From: Dichetophora obliterata
Lineage: Eukaryota; Arthropoda; Insecta; Diptera; Sciomyzidae
Direction: 5' to 3'
Assembly (NCBI GenBank): GCA_963920525.1
Contig: OY986437.1
Coordinates: forward strand, 118,382,925-118,446,924
DNA: 64,000 bases
Position numbers and translations under genes: made by a program. Numbering within the stretch: the stretch's first letter is position 1; every line of letters begins with the position of its first letter. The notes beneath the pieces are model-generated. The model saw only the letters and a list, made by a program, of their open reading frames with translations, made no database searches and was not told where the DNA came from. Of this stretch, positions 1 through 11,662 are shown one piece after another.

Positions 1-1998
1 GATCCCTTTAACTTCTAACCTACAAACTGCTTATGCAACTAAAACCAGCAGATACACTGATCTTGCAGAATAGTTAAAGCAAATATATGATGCACAAAGT
101 GTTTGCGTAACTCCGATTGTGCTGTCATGTACCGGTGTAGTCCCAAAAACCCTAAGCAGAAGCCTTGGAAACCTCATCACAGCCAATAGCCAAAATACAA
201 AAAATGCTAAAGACTGTCATCCTGAGTACCTGAAATTTGACAAGGCGATTCCTGGCTCAAAACTTTGACTAATTTATTTTGGATAAAACCAAATAAACAT
301 GCCACTTTGCTCCTTGGTACATTAGCACTCGGAGCAAGTTGAAAAATCAAATATACTCATCTTACGATGAAGAGAAAAATACAATATAATAATAATAATA
401 TACAATTTGAACGCGAACTTTCACTCTGGCATGTTGGATGAAAATAAGAAATTTTTGCCTCAGAACCAAGCGGAAAATATATATAAAAAACTTATAAACT
501 TATCGAAGGCGGGCAAAAAATTTATTTGGCCGATTGTTGTGCTTAATTTGTTATGCTTCAGAGTCTGATAAGAAATAATGTCGTCGCAACTGCCTATTTG
601 TTTGAAAGCTCAACAAAATTGTAGAGTTAGCTTGTCGTCGGATATTGTCGAGCGACATGTTGGACCGTGCAAACTCATTATTGACATTTACTTTGACGGA
701 AGTTCTGCTGCCAAGCGTTAAGCCCAACCTGCTGAACTTCACAAACAGGATTTGCAGCATTAACCTCAGAGACACTACCAGCCTTTATCGATTTTTATTT
801 CTTTTCACTAACTGCTTCGTAAGAAAATTTAAAAAAAAATTGCGCCTTTTGGCAGAGACTACGCACCGTCTTACGTTTGTCTGTCTTACGTTTCCGTAAC
901 AAAAGTCATTAACATAACTATCCGCCAATTTTTTTTTTTCTTTTGTTTATACTATCTGCGAGGCGTGTCTTTTACCGGCATGGACAACATTTTAAGAAGT
1001 TGTGCACAAAATACAAGCAATTAAATCATTTTCTGCTTTTTGTCATGCAATTTTTGTCACATAACAGTACTTAAATGGGCGCTCCTAATGGCTTAAATGT
1101 TTTTTGGTTTTCTTACTGCATTTATAATAGAGTGGTAACACTTCAAATAATAGTTTAAGATCGAGTAAAAAATTTTAAAACAAATTTGAGCAAGGTTTTG
1201 CACCAGTCTCAAAAAATCTAGAACTTGGGTTTTCAAACCATACAAAATCATATTTTCTATCTCCCTCACTCATACACTAGTTTGACAGATTTAGCAAAGG
1301 ATTTATTTATTTTGTTGAACATATTAGTATAGTAAGAACAAGTTCTTTTGCTATACAAAGGTAGTAATTTATAGTATTGAGATTCTTTAAATTTGGAGGT
1401 ATTAATAAATGTTAAATAAATTACTAAAAAATGATTAAACTATTTAAAAATTATGATAATTTTACATGATTTTTTAGTAAAAAGATATATGTATGTCAAA
1501 GTATAGAAAATAAAATAGAACAGAGATAAACAGAAGAAGTGAAAAAGAGAAATCTGGTTAAATATTTGTATAAGCATTAATTTTGTTAGAAAAATGATTC
1601 GATACGGAGGCCTGTCTAACGCCTTCCTTGCCGTTCATAGATCTTATATTACTGGGTTAACCATTCCATAATCTAATAACATTAATGAAAAAAAAGTCTG
1701 GTAGACTAAAGATAGCTCCAGTTGTATTATAATTGCATTGTTTTTAATCGACCGGCAAAATTTTAGTTTCTCATAGAGCTTTGGAGCTTATTCCAATCAA
1801 CAGTTTCTAACACTTCTGTGTATTTATTCTTGATAATGTTTCCACCTAATCTTAATCATATTTAAACAGAATATATTTTCTTTAATCCATTGCTGCCTGC
1901 ACATAGTTCCCGCCAGCCGATTTTGTCCAAATTTGTATATGTTAGCAAGGGATACCTAGAAAAGAAATAAAAAATTTAAGGTGTCTACCTGTCCGATC
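1..1998. other. AT-rich sequence, no gene recognised
   Basis: I see no coding signature, RNA gene or clear terminal repeat here. The small open frames near 551-899 overlap on opposite strands and show no recognisable motif, so I treat them as chance. Confidence 0.5.
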
Positions 1999-2303
1999 TC
2001 GTAGCATTTTGTCTGAAATTTTGTGAAGTAAGAGAGAATGAATGGGGCCTCAATTCGTAAAATGTTGGTACCAATCGGAGTATTTCACATGTGTATTTGG
2101 AATGATTTACCTGAGGGGATACATTTTTCATAATGATGTGGAAAAAGCACAGAACACCTGAGATATGATGTGAAAATATTTACCCCTTCAGGTATATCAT
2201 TCCTTATACACAGGTGAATACTCCGATTGATACCAACATTTTACAAATTGAAGCCCCATTCATTCTCTCTTACTTCACAAAATTTCAAGCAAAAAGCTAC
2301 GAG
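1999..2303. mobile_element. Foldback MITE (hairpin)
   Basis: The left arm (about 1999-2128) and the right arm (about 2180-2303) are inverted copies of each other over roughly 120 bp with scattered mismatches. Both arms share GTGAAGTAAGAGAGAATGAA, followed by matching blocks around a central non-paired stretch of about 50 bp. There is no coding capacity. The outermost bases match CTCGTAGC / GCTACGAG. No target duplication is clear, so the superfamily is unassigned. Confidence 0.75.
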
Positions 2304-2614
2304 CATTTAGTCTAGAACGCCAAAAGTAAGAAAAATAGGTGTTTTCGGGGGACCACCGTCAGGAACGAAGTTCCTTACGCTTTTTCTTCAACTCCGAATG
2401 TAATTTAAAATAAAATCTGTAACTTTTATTTGATTTTGTTAAAAAATTATTAATTTATTAAAAATTAAGATGTAAAATTCTTATGTGAACGGCAGTTACC
2501 GTTACCAACGTTGTTTGTTTCATGGCGTTTAGCATTGAAAATGCATCCTATTCCTTATATGGAGTTTGAATTAATTGAAAAGTTGGATTGAAAATGGACT
2601 TACTTAAGAGTATA

Positions 2615-3835
2615 AAACCAAAAAAGACAGTTTTAGGGTCAACCCTAGTGCCAAAAAGTCTTTGAAATTCTTACATCAGATTTCAAATCAGCGCATCTAC
2701 AAAGTGTATAAAACAACAAGACTTTTTTAGGGTCAGCCCCAATGTCAAAAATAAATTTTAGATTCTAACAAGGACTCGAAATCAGCGTCCCCTTAATAAT
2801 GCCAGCACATACGCAAGGAGTATAAAGCAAAAAACACATTTTTAGGGTCCACTAGCTATGGCATAGTGGAAGATTTTCCGATTTCGATACGCTGGGACCT
2901 TTTATTTTGTGAGGTTTGATAAAAAATACATGAGCCAAAATATTAAGAGGATGTAAGGGGGTAAATGGCGACTCATCAAGGTCAAAATAAAAAAATTGTG
3001 AGGTTTTCAGACAAATCAGCCAACAGCTGCTTAGGAGTCGCCCATAGAGCTGTGGCTTATATGACCGACCCTTATTAAACATTCATCCTCAACTTTTTTT
3101 TCAAACTCAATAATTCCTTCAATAATCTCCTCAAAAATTCTCCTGAATATACAAAATACATGCTCCAACCTTTCCACCGCTTCCAGTGTTTCGTAAAAGA
3201 GTTCATTTTTAACACCGACCCACATTCATTTTTCATATCCAATATATTTTTCAGACATATATCCTTCTTTCTCAGCCCCTTTGGAGGGTTTCCACACAAA
3301 AGTGACGTTTTTATTAAATTTACTCCTAACGCTCCTACTGCTACCAGGATGCTCCTTGAAAGGAGTAGAGAAAGAGGGGGTAAGTTAGTTTGGAAAAAAT
3401 GTTGGGATGAAAATTTAATGAAAGTCATATAAACCCCAGTTCTATGGGCGACTCCTGAGCAGCTGTGGGCTGATTTGTCTGAAAATCTCACAATTTTTTT
3501 AACTTTGACCTTGATGAGACACCATTTACCCCCTTCCATCCCCTTAACTGTTTGGCTAATGCATTTTTTTATCAAAACTTACAAAATAAATGGTCCCAGT
3601 GTATCGAAAAACTAATATTTAGAACCTTCATGCGTCACTATTCTATAGCTAGGGTCCACCCTAGTTGCAAAAACATTTTGAAATTCTAACATCAGATTCG
3701 AAGTTAGTGACCCTTTAATACCGCAAGCACATACACAAAAGGTATAAAATAAAAAACACATTTTTAGGGTCCACCCTTGTGTCTAAAAACCGTTTGCAAT
3801 TTTAACATCAACTTATATTGTATTATATAGTACAT
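2615..3835. repeat. ~115-bp tandem repeat array split by an insertion
   Basis: Units carrying TTTTAGGGTC(A/C)(A/G)CC, then a block like TCAGATTCGAA(A/G)T(C/T)AG and then an A-rich tail occur at about 2630, 2726, 2843, 3651 and 3766. Spacing is about 115-116 bp for intact units and about 96 bp for one shortened unit. The third unit is cut by the foldback element at 2853-3650 and the array resumes after it. The copies are clearly diverged. Confidence 0.7.
2853..3650. mobile_element. Long-TIR foldback element, MULE-like
   Basis: About 230 bp at each end are imperfect inverted repeats; for example CAGACAAATCAGCC near 3010 pairs with GGCTGATTTGTCTG near 3470, and GGGACC near 2895 with GGTCCC near 3593. 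The element interrupts a tandem array and is flanked by AGGGTCCAC at 2844-2852 and 3651-3659, a 9-bp direct repeat (10 bp if the preceding T is counted). Long TIRs plus a 9-10-bp duplication fit Mutator-like elements. There is no transposase: the open frames inside lie in the inverted arms and look fortuitous. The caveat is that the direct repeat also lies in a tandem array and could be coincidental. Confidence 0.7.
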
Positions 3836-4440
3836 TTGCTGCAGTTTCCATTTTTTTAAACTTAACTGTAATAAGACACAAATAACACACAAATAAAAAT
3901 AGCAAATGAGTTTTAACGAAATTTTTACGTGTTAGAAGCAGAGAGAGAAAAAGATAGTGTTAAGTACTCGCCTACTCGTTTGTAAGTCTGCTCGAATCTC
4001 AATACTCGCATGGATACACAGCATTGGATACAATACACAGCTCACTCTCCTGCTGGTTTGTAGCAGCCCAGTAGTTCCGTTCTTAAGGAAATCGTAAAAG
4101 AATCATGCAATATTTTTCCGATTCATTGACGAAACAGGCTGATTCGGTCATACATTTCATTGACGAAAATCTCATATAAATGTTCCAAATTCGTGCAAGA
4201 ACGCAATGCAGAACGTTGTATAAGTTTCGTAAGCGAAAAGAGAGAGAAAGTTAATTAAATTTCGTAAATGCAGTGAAGACCGAAATGTTTACGAAACTTC
4301 GTTATTGAAAGTTGATGAAATTTCGTTTATGAAGTGAAAACCGAAAGTTTTTTAAAAAATAAAAATTAAATTGCGTATAAACGAGGACAGTTTCCACAAT
4401 TCAGTTGAAAATTTTTTATTTCAATAATTCTTAAATGTAG
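3836..4440. other. AT-rich sequence, no gene recognised
   Basis: Short related blocks of the form GAAATTTCGTxAA(T/C)G recur around 4150-4345, suggesting a degraded local repeat. I see no coding evidence. Confidence 0.4.
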
Positions 4441-4454
4441 TAAAGAACAAGGAA

Positions 4455-4530
4455 AGCTTAAAAAACCATGCCCGAAACCGGACTCGAACCAGGGACTCCT
4501 GAGCTGATAGTCTAGCCGGCCGACAAGGAA
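4455..4530 (-). other. tRNA-like remnant
   Basis: On the minus strand, a T-arm/B-box-like block GGTTCGAGTCC follows GCTCAGGAGTCCCT and is followed by a T-run like a pol III terminator. It resembles the tRNA-like sequence in the palindrome at 62.1 kb (GCTCAGGGGTCCCGGGTTCG), so both probably come from one tRNA-derived family. The 5' half and A box are poor, so it is not called a functional tRNA. Confidence 0.4.
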
Positions 4531-4765
4531 GTGGTGTTGCATTTTGGTTTTGTTCAACCGCGTGCAAGAACACGTGTTTCTAATTGTTACTTTGTTTTTT
4601 TTTTTTGTTGACGAACACAAGACAGATAAATAAAAGAATATTCTTCAAGTATGTTATTGATAAATACAAGACAGACTCGTTTAAGAATATTCTGCAAGTT
4701 TGGCTTATGCAGCAAGTTTCTTTAAGAAATCACCAAAGAACAACTTTCCGATGATGCCCGATACT

Positions 4766-4895
4766 GTTGGGAGGGTTGATAAATGACTTTAGGAGGAGGC
4801 GTGGCAGGTATAGAAAAGTATATATATTCTTGATCAGCATCACCTCCTGAGCCGATTTCGTTAGGTCAGTCTGTCGACACTATTACAGCCGCAAT
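4766..4895 (-). repeat. DINE/Helentron-like repeat, copy 1
   Basis: It contains GGAGGCGTGGCAGGTATAG, then AAAGTATATATATTCTTGATCAGCATCACCTCCTGA, then a CAGTCTGTCGAC block. The same arrangement occurs at about 53.69-53.85 kb and, inverted, at about 26.60-26.79 kb. The order (gacggacat... tcgact... gctgatca(a/c)gaatatata... rich in T) is reminiscent of the abundant DINE/Helentron-type repeats of flies. That class assignment is from memory and tentative. Confidence 0.45.
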
Positions 4896-5850
4896 TTAAA
4901 AGCTATCGTATTGCAATTTGGTGTATGTGTTTTTAAGGATTAATGACGTCACCTCGTATATATTACGGTTGTGATGTCCATCCAATTTTGCCATAACTCA
5001 AATGCAGAACACGTTTAAGATAAGGAAGATTATGTGTTAAACATGCTGTTAATACACACGCAAAAACAGCTTAAATCTGATTTCAAAGTTTCGAGGAATC
5101 TTGCTTCAAAGTTTTCAATCGTTTTCAATTAAGGAAGGGTCTTTGGTTTTTGTGTTATAGCTTTGGCTGAGGTCTTGCTAGATGCTCCAAATGGTGCTGT
5201 GATATAACCCCAAGTGACATAATTCCGAATTGATTTTGACCATGTCACACCTTATATAATGACTCAAACCCAATTTTTTACTTAGGGTTATGTCACTATG
5301 GAAGGATTGACTATTCTCAAGCAAAAAGAAGTCAAAATTTAAAATTTCTTAGGATTATGTCAACCGTGCTATAATGACATACAGTTATTTGTTGTATTTA
5401 GCGTGACGTAGCATATGGCAGCAGTTTGTGTTTTGCTATATTTTGAATATATTTTTAAATGACTAAAATTGTAATAACAATTGTTAATAATTAAAAAACA
5501 AGATAAAAACTTTTTGGATCGTTATTAAACTACATATATCATGAACTATCATGAATGTATCATTAAAATCAATGTTATATTCCTTGAAATATGTACATAT
5601 TGATATCTGCAATTTTTAATTTTTTGATATATTAAGCTGGAAGTCCAAATTAAATAAAAAATTAAACTTATTTCTTGATAAGAGTTGGGACATAACATGT
5701 GTTCTATCTTGAAAAGTGATGCATGGAGTTTGCCTATTACTGTTACTTTATTACTGGAATTTATTTATTTATTTATTATTTTTAAATTTATTGATAGCTT
5801 TGTATACAAATAAAAGAAAAATATCAAGTTTTTCGAGCACATTTTTAGAG
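4896..5850. other. AT-rich sequence, no gene recognised
   Basis: I see no open frame with a recognisable motif. The repeated phrase CATAACxCAAxT near 4990 and 5260 is too short to define a repeat family. Confidence 0.4.
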
Positions 5851-5864
5851 TAGAAATACGAAAT

Positions 5865-6290
5865 GCGTCTAAAAAAGACTGAACTTCATCAGAAATGCGT
5901 TTCATCTGTAAGGTATGATGGCGGGTCGATAAATGTTTGGTTGGTCCGATTCATCGAGTTGATGGTATTTTAACCAAAGAAAAAAAATTTAGAACAATAA
6001 CGTGGTGTCATGTTGCCATGGGAGAAGAAAGTTTGTCGGTTGTTTGAACATTTCAACAAGATACGGCAAACATACGGCAAAATCAACAAAAAAATTCTTT
6101 GAAAATAACTCAATCAGATTACTCGAGACGTCAGAAAGGTAATAAGTGCTCTAAATATCTCGAATTTTTATGAGTGAATCGCCGTTGAATCTAATACGAT
6201 CCATGCAAGTCGGAATCTAATACGATCCATGCAACGCAGATGCCAAGCCGTCATCAAGCACAAGGGCTATTCTACCAGATCTTGAAAACA
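5865..6290 (+). pseudogene. Tc1-like transposase C-terminal fragment
   Basis: Several frames together show a decayed Tc1-type transposase. In order these are GGSINVW near 5922, a VMLPW block near 6010, QQDxxKHT-like remnants near 6055-6080 and the typical C-terminus RRCQAVIKHKGYST near 6238-6280. Frameshifts and stops separate the blocks. The catalytic core cannot be followed continuously and no intact TIRs were found, so this is a dead 3' fragment of a DD34E element. The C-terminal RRCQAVIKxKGYxT motif is the main evidence. Confidence 0.65.
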
Positions 6291-6559
6291 AAATTCACAA
6301 AGCAGAAAACGCTCCTATTTTCTATGAAAGACCTATTTGTTTCTAATTTTTTATGTCAAATTAATTATGGGATAACCAAATAATATGTTAAAATACATAC
6401 CGTTTAAAACAAAGTGAATTTAATTAATAAAAGTTGTAAAACTATTGTCTGCCATAGGTTAGGTTAAGTTAGATAAGTAGGGTCATGCACCGTTAACGAC
6501 GCTTCCACGGGGAAGATCCTTTGCGAATCCTTTTTTATTTTTTGTGGTAACATGTTAAC

Positions 6560-9480
6560 CATTGCTCCAATTTATTCCTCAAACCAGCCTGTGCTTTTTA
6601 TAAACCTCCAGATGTCTAGCAGTGTTTGATAAATCTTCCAAGTCTTTGAGAAGTCTGTTCCCTACATATCGGAGTCGACGATTCTGTAGATTTGGACAAT
6701 CGCATAGAAGGTGAGTTATTGTTCCTGTTTCTTCCGGATCCTTGCAGCTCCGACAGAAGTCTGGGGCTGTTATGGTTATTCTATTGGGTATTACCCCAAT
6801 GGGACAATGACCTGTCAGAACTCCAACAAGAATCCGGATTTCTCGTTTGACCAAAAGCAGAAGGCTTTCGGTTCTCTTCTCATTTAGCTCCGGCCAGAGC
6901 CTTCGAGATATGTTTCAGTCACCTCTGGAAGCCCAGTAAGTGTTAGCATTATCTCTGTCTTTAAGGTCTATACTCCTTTTGACGACGCCTATTGGCATGT
7001 GCACATCTGTATCAAATCTGTTTGTACTTGCGGTTACACCACGCTTAGCTAGTTCTTCCGCTGCGTCGTTCCCTTCAATATTACTATGTCCGCGAACCCA
7101 GCAGCGATGACGTTTTGGGTATTGCAGATACTGTTCAGTGCCAGTTTACAGCTTTGTACCGTTCGAGCCTTTGTCGTTTTACTATTCAGCGCTTTGATGG
7201 CCGCTTGGCTATCCATAAAAATTACTATCCTTGTGGGGGTAAGATTTTTCCTGTGAATGGCCTGTGCAGCTGTGGTCTTCCGAAAGTGGTCTTCCTCCTG
7301 GCTTGAGATTCATTGAGGCGAATCGCGCTTTTGGTCGCCGAACACTTAAGGACCTCTTCTATGGGGAGAAGATTTAGCATCATTTCCAGACCCACCTGTG
7401 GCGTAGATCTCATGGGCTCCTGTTATTTCTATGCACGCTAACTTTTGGACTCCTGTAAAGGAGCTAAGGTAGCTCTTTTTGTGCGCTATCGTTCAGCATA
7501 TGAGAGAGCCCTAGGTAAGAATAAGTCTCACGATCGCTGTATACATCCAGTGGATTATGTGCGGTCACAGTCCCCATTTTCTGCTAAAGGTTCTCTGATA
7601 CGCGTATAGAGCACATAGTGCTTTTTTCCTTCTTTCTTCTGTGTTGCGTTTTCAGCTCAGCTTGTTATCAAGGATAATTCCAAGGTATTTAGCTTCCGTG
7701 ATAAGCTTCATAATTACTGCGTTGAGTTTCGGTAAAGTAAAACTTTCTATTTTTCTTCTTCTTATGAACAGAACGAGTTCGGTCTTGATTGGGTTTACAC
7801 CAAGTCCATTCGATTCTGCCCACAGCGATAGCTCATTCAATGCCTCAGTCATTAGTTCGCTAACTGTTTGTAGGTATTTTCCGTATATTAGGATGACAAC
7901 GTCATCGGCATAAGATACCACTTTTGTTCCACCAGTTTTGAGTGTAGTGAGAGTTTTGTCAACCACAATCAGCCACAGAGGGGGGATATGACTCCTCCCT
8001 GCGGTGTGCCTCTTGTGACCTCTTTCCTCACCACGCTCATTCCCATTTGTGAGTTTATACGTCTGCTATTGAACATTTTATTAATCCACTGGGTTATTGT
8101 ACTGTTAACTCCTTTGTCTACTAGATCACTCTTTATGAAATCTGTATGTACATTATTGAATACGCCTTCGATATCCATAAAAGTTGCTAAAGTATATTCT
8201 TTATGATGAAGAGTTCTTTCTAAGACTTAAACCACCTCGTGCAGTGCCGTTTCCACCGATTTGTTCTTAAGGTAGACGTGTTACACACTGCAAAGATTGG
8301 TATTTTTCAAGGATTCTCTTATGTGAAGATATATTATTCTCTCTAGCGTTTTTATCATGAACGATGAGAGACTAATAGGCCTGTAATCCTTTGGTGCTGA
8401 GTGTATCGGTTTCCCAGCTTTAGGAATGAAAACTTCTCCCACTTCTCTCAAAATTTTTGGCACATATCCTGTCTTGAGGCAACTGGTGAAGATTGCTTTA
8501 AGCCAGGGCATGATGCTGGGGAGGACATGTTGCATCATGGCCGGCTGGACTCCATCTGGCTATTCAGATTTGTAGGGCTTGAACAACCCAATCGACCATT
8601 CTACAGTTGACCTTGTGATAATGTTGGGGAGTTCCTGCAAGGGTTCTGGTATTGTTGTTTCCAAGTTGTTTGTTAGCTCCGTTTTTTACCGGTTCTTTAC
8701 AACCGGGAAAATGAGTTTCCATGATTAGCAAAAGCGTTTCTTGGCTGGATTCCATCCAGGATCCGTCGGACCACGTATCCCGAGACCGATGGCTCTTTGG
8801 ATAGCATCTTGCGAAGTCTGGCGGCTTCACTGGTATCCTCAATAGGCTCACAGAAATTTGTCCAAGGTGTTCGCTTAGCTATTCTTACTTCATTTGTATA
8901 GTCATTTAACGTGGGTCCTTATATTGTGCATTCTTGCTCAAATTCGCTTAACATGGCTTTCCGGTGAAGTTTTCTGACCTCTTTTTGAGGTCGCTTGTCC
9001 ACCAAATCGCATTTATAAGTTTGCTATTTCGAGACTTTGAGCAGAGCTTCTTGAAGCCCTGGTCCATTTTTCTCGTTATAAACTCGACTGCATTATCAAT
9101 GGATGCGTCGTTCGGGAGCTATTCTGTGGCTAGGTCTGCAATATTTCTGCTGATCCTGATGAAAACCTTTCTTAGTTGGTTTTTAATGGGTTCCTAAATC
9201 GTTTCCTTATGTGAGGATCATAGTCAATAGTAAAGAGAATCCTAAAGTGGTCGGAAAACGACTCCTTTTGTGACACCTCCCAGTTATCTACTATAGCCTG
9301 TTCTGAATTATTCGCTAATGTAAGGCCAATTATGTATTCCCTGACTCTATTTTGAAATGTTTGCCTATTGTATGTTTTAAGGATAAATTCGAAAATAGAC
9401 TCACCCCTTTTGTTGATGTTCATACTGCCCCATTGCGAGTGGTGGGTGTTTGCGCCACAACCGATGACCATAAGTGTTTC
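6560..9480 (-). pseudogene. Non-LTR retrotransposon ORF2 (LOA/I-like with RNase H), decayed
   Basis: Read on the minus strand, the domains come in ORF2 order. An apurinic-type endonuclease block contains GCGANTHHSQWGSMNINKRG (about 9385-9470). The reverse transcriptase follows, with FIPKAGKP and DYRPISLSSF (8350-8450), TPQGGVISPL (about 7975-8005) and the catalytic YADD (about 7901-7912). An RNase H block DSQAAIKAL lies near 7190-7215 and a C-terminal Cys/His block CRSCKDPEET...HLLCDCP at 6690-6760. RNase H downstream of the RT and a terminal CCHC-like knuckle point to the I/LOA/R1 group rather than Jockey proper. Stops and frameshifts, for instance just after ISPL, break the frame many times, so it cannot encode protein. 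No ORF1 or clear 3' tail was identified. Confidence 0.88.
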
Positions 9481-9599
9481 TAACCAGTTAGCAACAGCTG
9501 TATATGTATCTCACTTTTCGCTCTGCTCGGGGCTCATCTATTTTTTTTTTTTGTTGCACTGTGCTAACTGAGAAAAAAAAGAGTAGTAGGGAGCAAAAT

Positions 9600-11653
9600 G
9601 GAATATATTGAAACTCTTGCAGCTCAAAGGCGTGAAAAGAGAACAATTAAGCAATGCAGCTGGGATGATTTCTGAAATTACTTAACCCTTTAATTAAATA
9701 TACTTATTATTAAAATTTCGAAAGCAAAATACACCTTAAATATGCTGTAGCAGCACTATGATTTTTTAAAACTTGTTCATAGAAATCGACCCAGTATTTT
9801 TGGAGTGTTCCTGGAACAAAATATGTTTGATTCAATTTTATATAATAGTATAGATTAATATAATAGTATAGATATGCGTGGAACACAGCTACATCAATAA
9901 CTCAGCTATGTCTTCAATAACACTTGCTTGTCGACACAGAGTTGTGCCAGCTTAGCATTAAAGAGAATTGTGACAATCCCTTTAAGCAGGGTATTTAGAT
10001 GATAAACTTCCGGCACTTTCTGGACAGAATGTAATATTGGATTGATTTTTTGTGTTTTAACAAATGTGTGTTAAATTCGCAAATTTTGTGGCATAAGGGC
10101 TAAGAAATTGTCTTGTATGTCATGGTCGCCACTATAATGGTTAATCCAGAATTTTAAATCCCTTAGCTCTTTTAGCTCCTTTTGCTCACTTACAACAACT
10201 TCAATATTTCTGTGTGTGTTGTAATTTGAAGAATTGACTTTTTGTTAATGTACATTTCATTGTTGTTGTTTGCTTGCGTCGAAACCCAATTTGCGCAAAA
10301 ACGGATGAAATTTCGCATTTTTATGTTTCGACGAACCCTTTTCGAACCCGTTACGAATCCGTCAAAAAAATGGTGACAACGTTAACATAAAAGGCAGTCT
10401 AAAATTTGTTATGAAATCTCTTGTTTTATTTTCAGCGGATAAGGGATACGAAATACAATTTTTATTTTAAATAACTTTTTTTTATATCATTTGGCACGTG
10501 CTCCTCAAGCTCTCCTTCAAAGGAAAAATAATGTTCAGCTGTTTGAAGAAACAAGTATGAGTCATCTTTGAACTCACCAACATTGTACTCGTTTTGAATC
10601 CGAACTATTTAAAAAAAATGAATTCACATTATTTAAAAAAAAGAATCCGCAACGGATTCATATATGAAGTCCATTCCGAGTCCGTAACGAATTAGAAAAA
10701 GTGAAAAAAGCGATTCGTACTGTTGAGAGAAATTACTATTGAGAGATGCGAAACGCAATCCGTTTCGGATAAAAAATACGAAAGAGTAAGTCCGTTTCGA
10801 ATTCGAAACGGATCCGTTTGGCACACTGGGAAGCTATCATAGTTATTGCTATTGTGGGTATTTTCTCGTATCGCACTCTCAAAGTGGTGGCTTCCTTTTT
10901 TGTTGTGGCATTTTCAATATCACTTGTCTGGACTCATTTCTTTTTCTGATTTATTTGCTACGTGTAACACTTAGAGAAACAAGTAAAATTATATTGGTAG
11001 GTTTTATTTTAATAACATATTATTTAAAGAAAGCTCAATTTCTATTCAAAATTAAACTAAATATGGCTAAGAGCTTTGCAGAAAATGGGGAATAAAACTC
11101 TTTTTTTACTAATAATATGAGATTACAAAATCCTCAATATCTTATTTTTAATCAAGTATTATTAGATATGAAGTCAGAAAACATTAAAAGACATCATATA
11201 TGTCCAATCATAGAGAGATATATATGCGTTTAGAAAAATTTTAAATTATTACGAAGCTGTAAGCGTTTTTTAATTGATATGTGGCTTTTTTACAGTGTAC
11301 ATGTGGTTGAAATTGGGCCTCTGCAGACGCTTACAAGTTATTTTTGCAATTTTTTTTAAGAAACATATAAGCTCAGTTTGTACATGTTGTTTTTGTTTTT
11401 AATTTTTTTCGTCACCATCAAAGTTCCAATACATTTTTTTTTTAGAAATTGTAATTAAGCTCAGTGCCACGACACCTCAGGTTTAATCAATAGATTTTCA
11501 TAAGGTTATCAATTGTGTTCTCTAATGATCTTTATATGATGCAAAAAATCTTTCATTGTACAAGTTACTTGCTACAGGCTATCTAATTTGTTTTTCTCTT
11601 AAAAAACTGCTTAATTTAAGCTTTTACAGCATTTGTTTTCCTTTGAGTATTCT
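9600..11653. other. AT-rich sequence with degraded TTTCG/CGAAT-rich repeat
   Basis: No gene is recognised. Between about 10290 and 10820 the words GAAACG, ACGAATCCG and CGTTTCG recur in both orientations, suggesting an old inverted-repeat element with unclear ends. The rest is unassigned. Confidence 0.4.
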
Positions 11654-11662
11654 TGCCATACC
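11654..11662. repeat. P element target-site duplication, left copy
   Basis: TGCCATACC lies directly before the terminal CATGAATC. The same nine bases follow the right terminal CATG at 15332-15340. P elements normally make 8-bp duplications. Here the perfect match extends to nine, although the ninth base could be chance. Confidence 0.85.

Noticed and set aside
3075..3575. 166-codon minus-strand open frame
   Set aside because: It lies within the inverted arms of the foldback element at 2853-3650; its partner arm gives a similar frame on the same strand (2852-3082), so it reflects the palindrome, not a gene.
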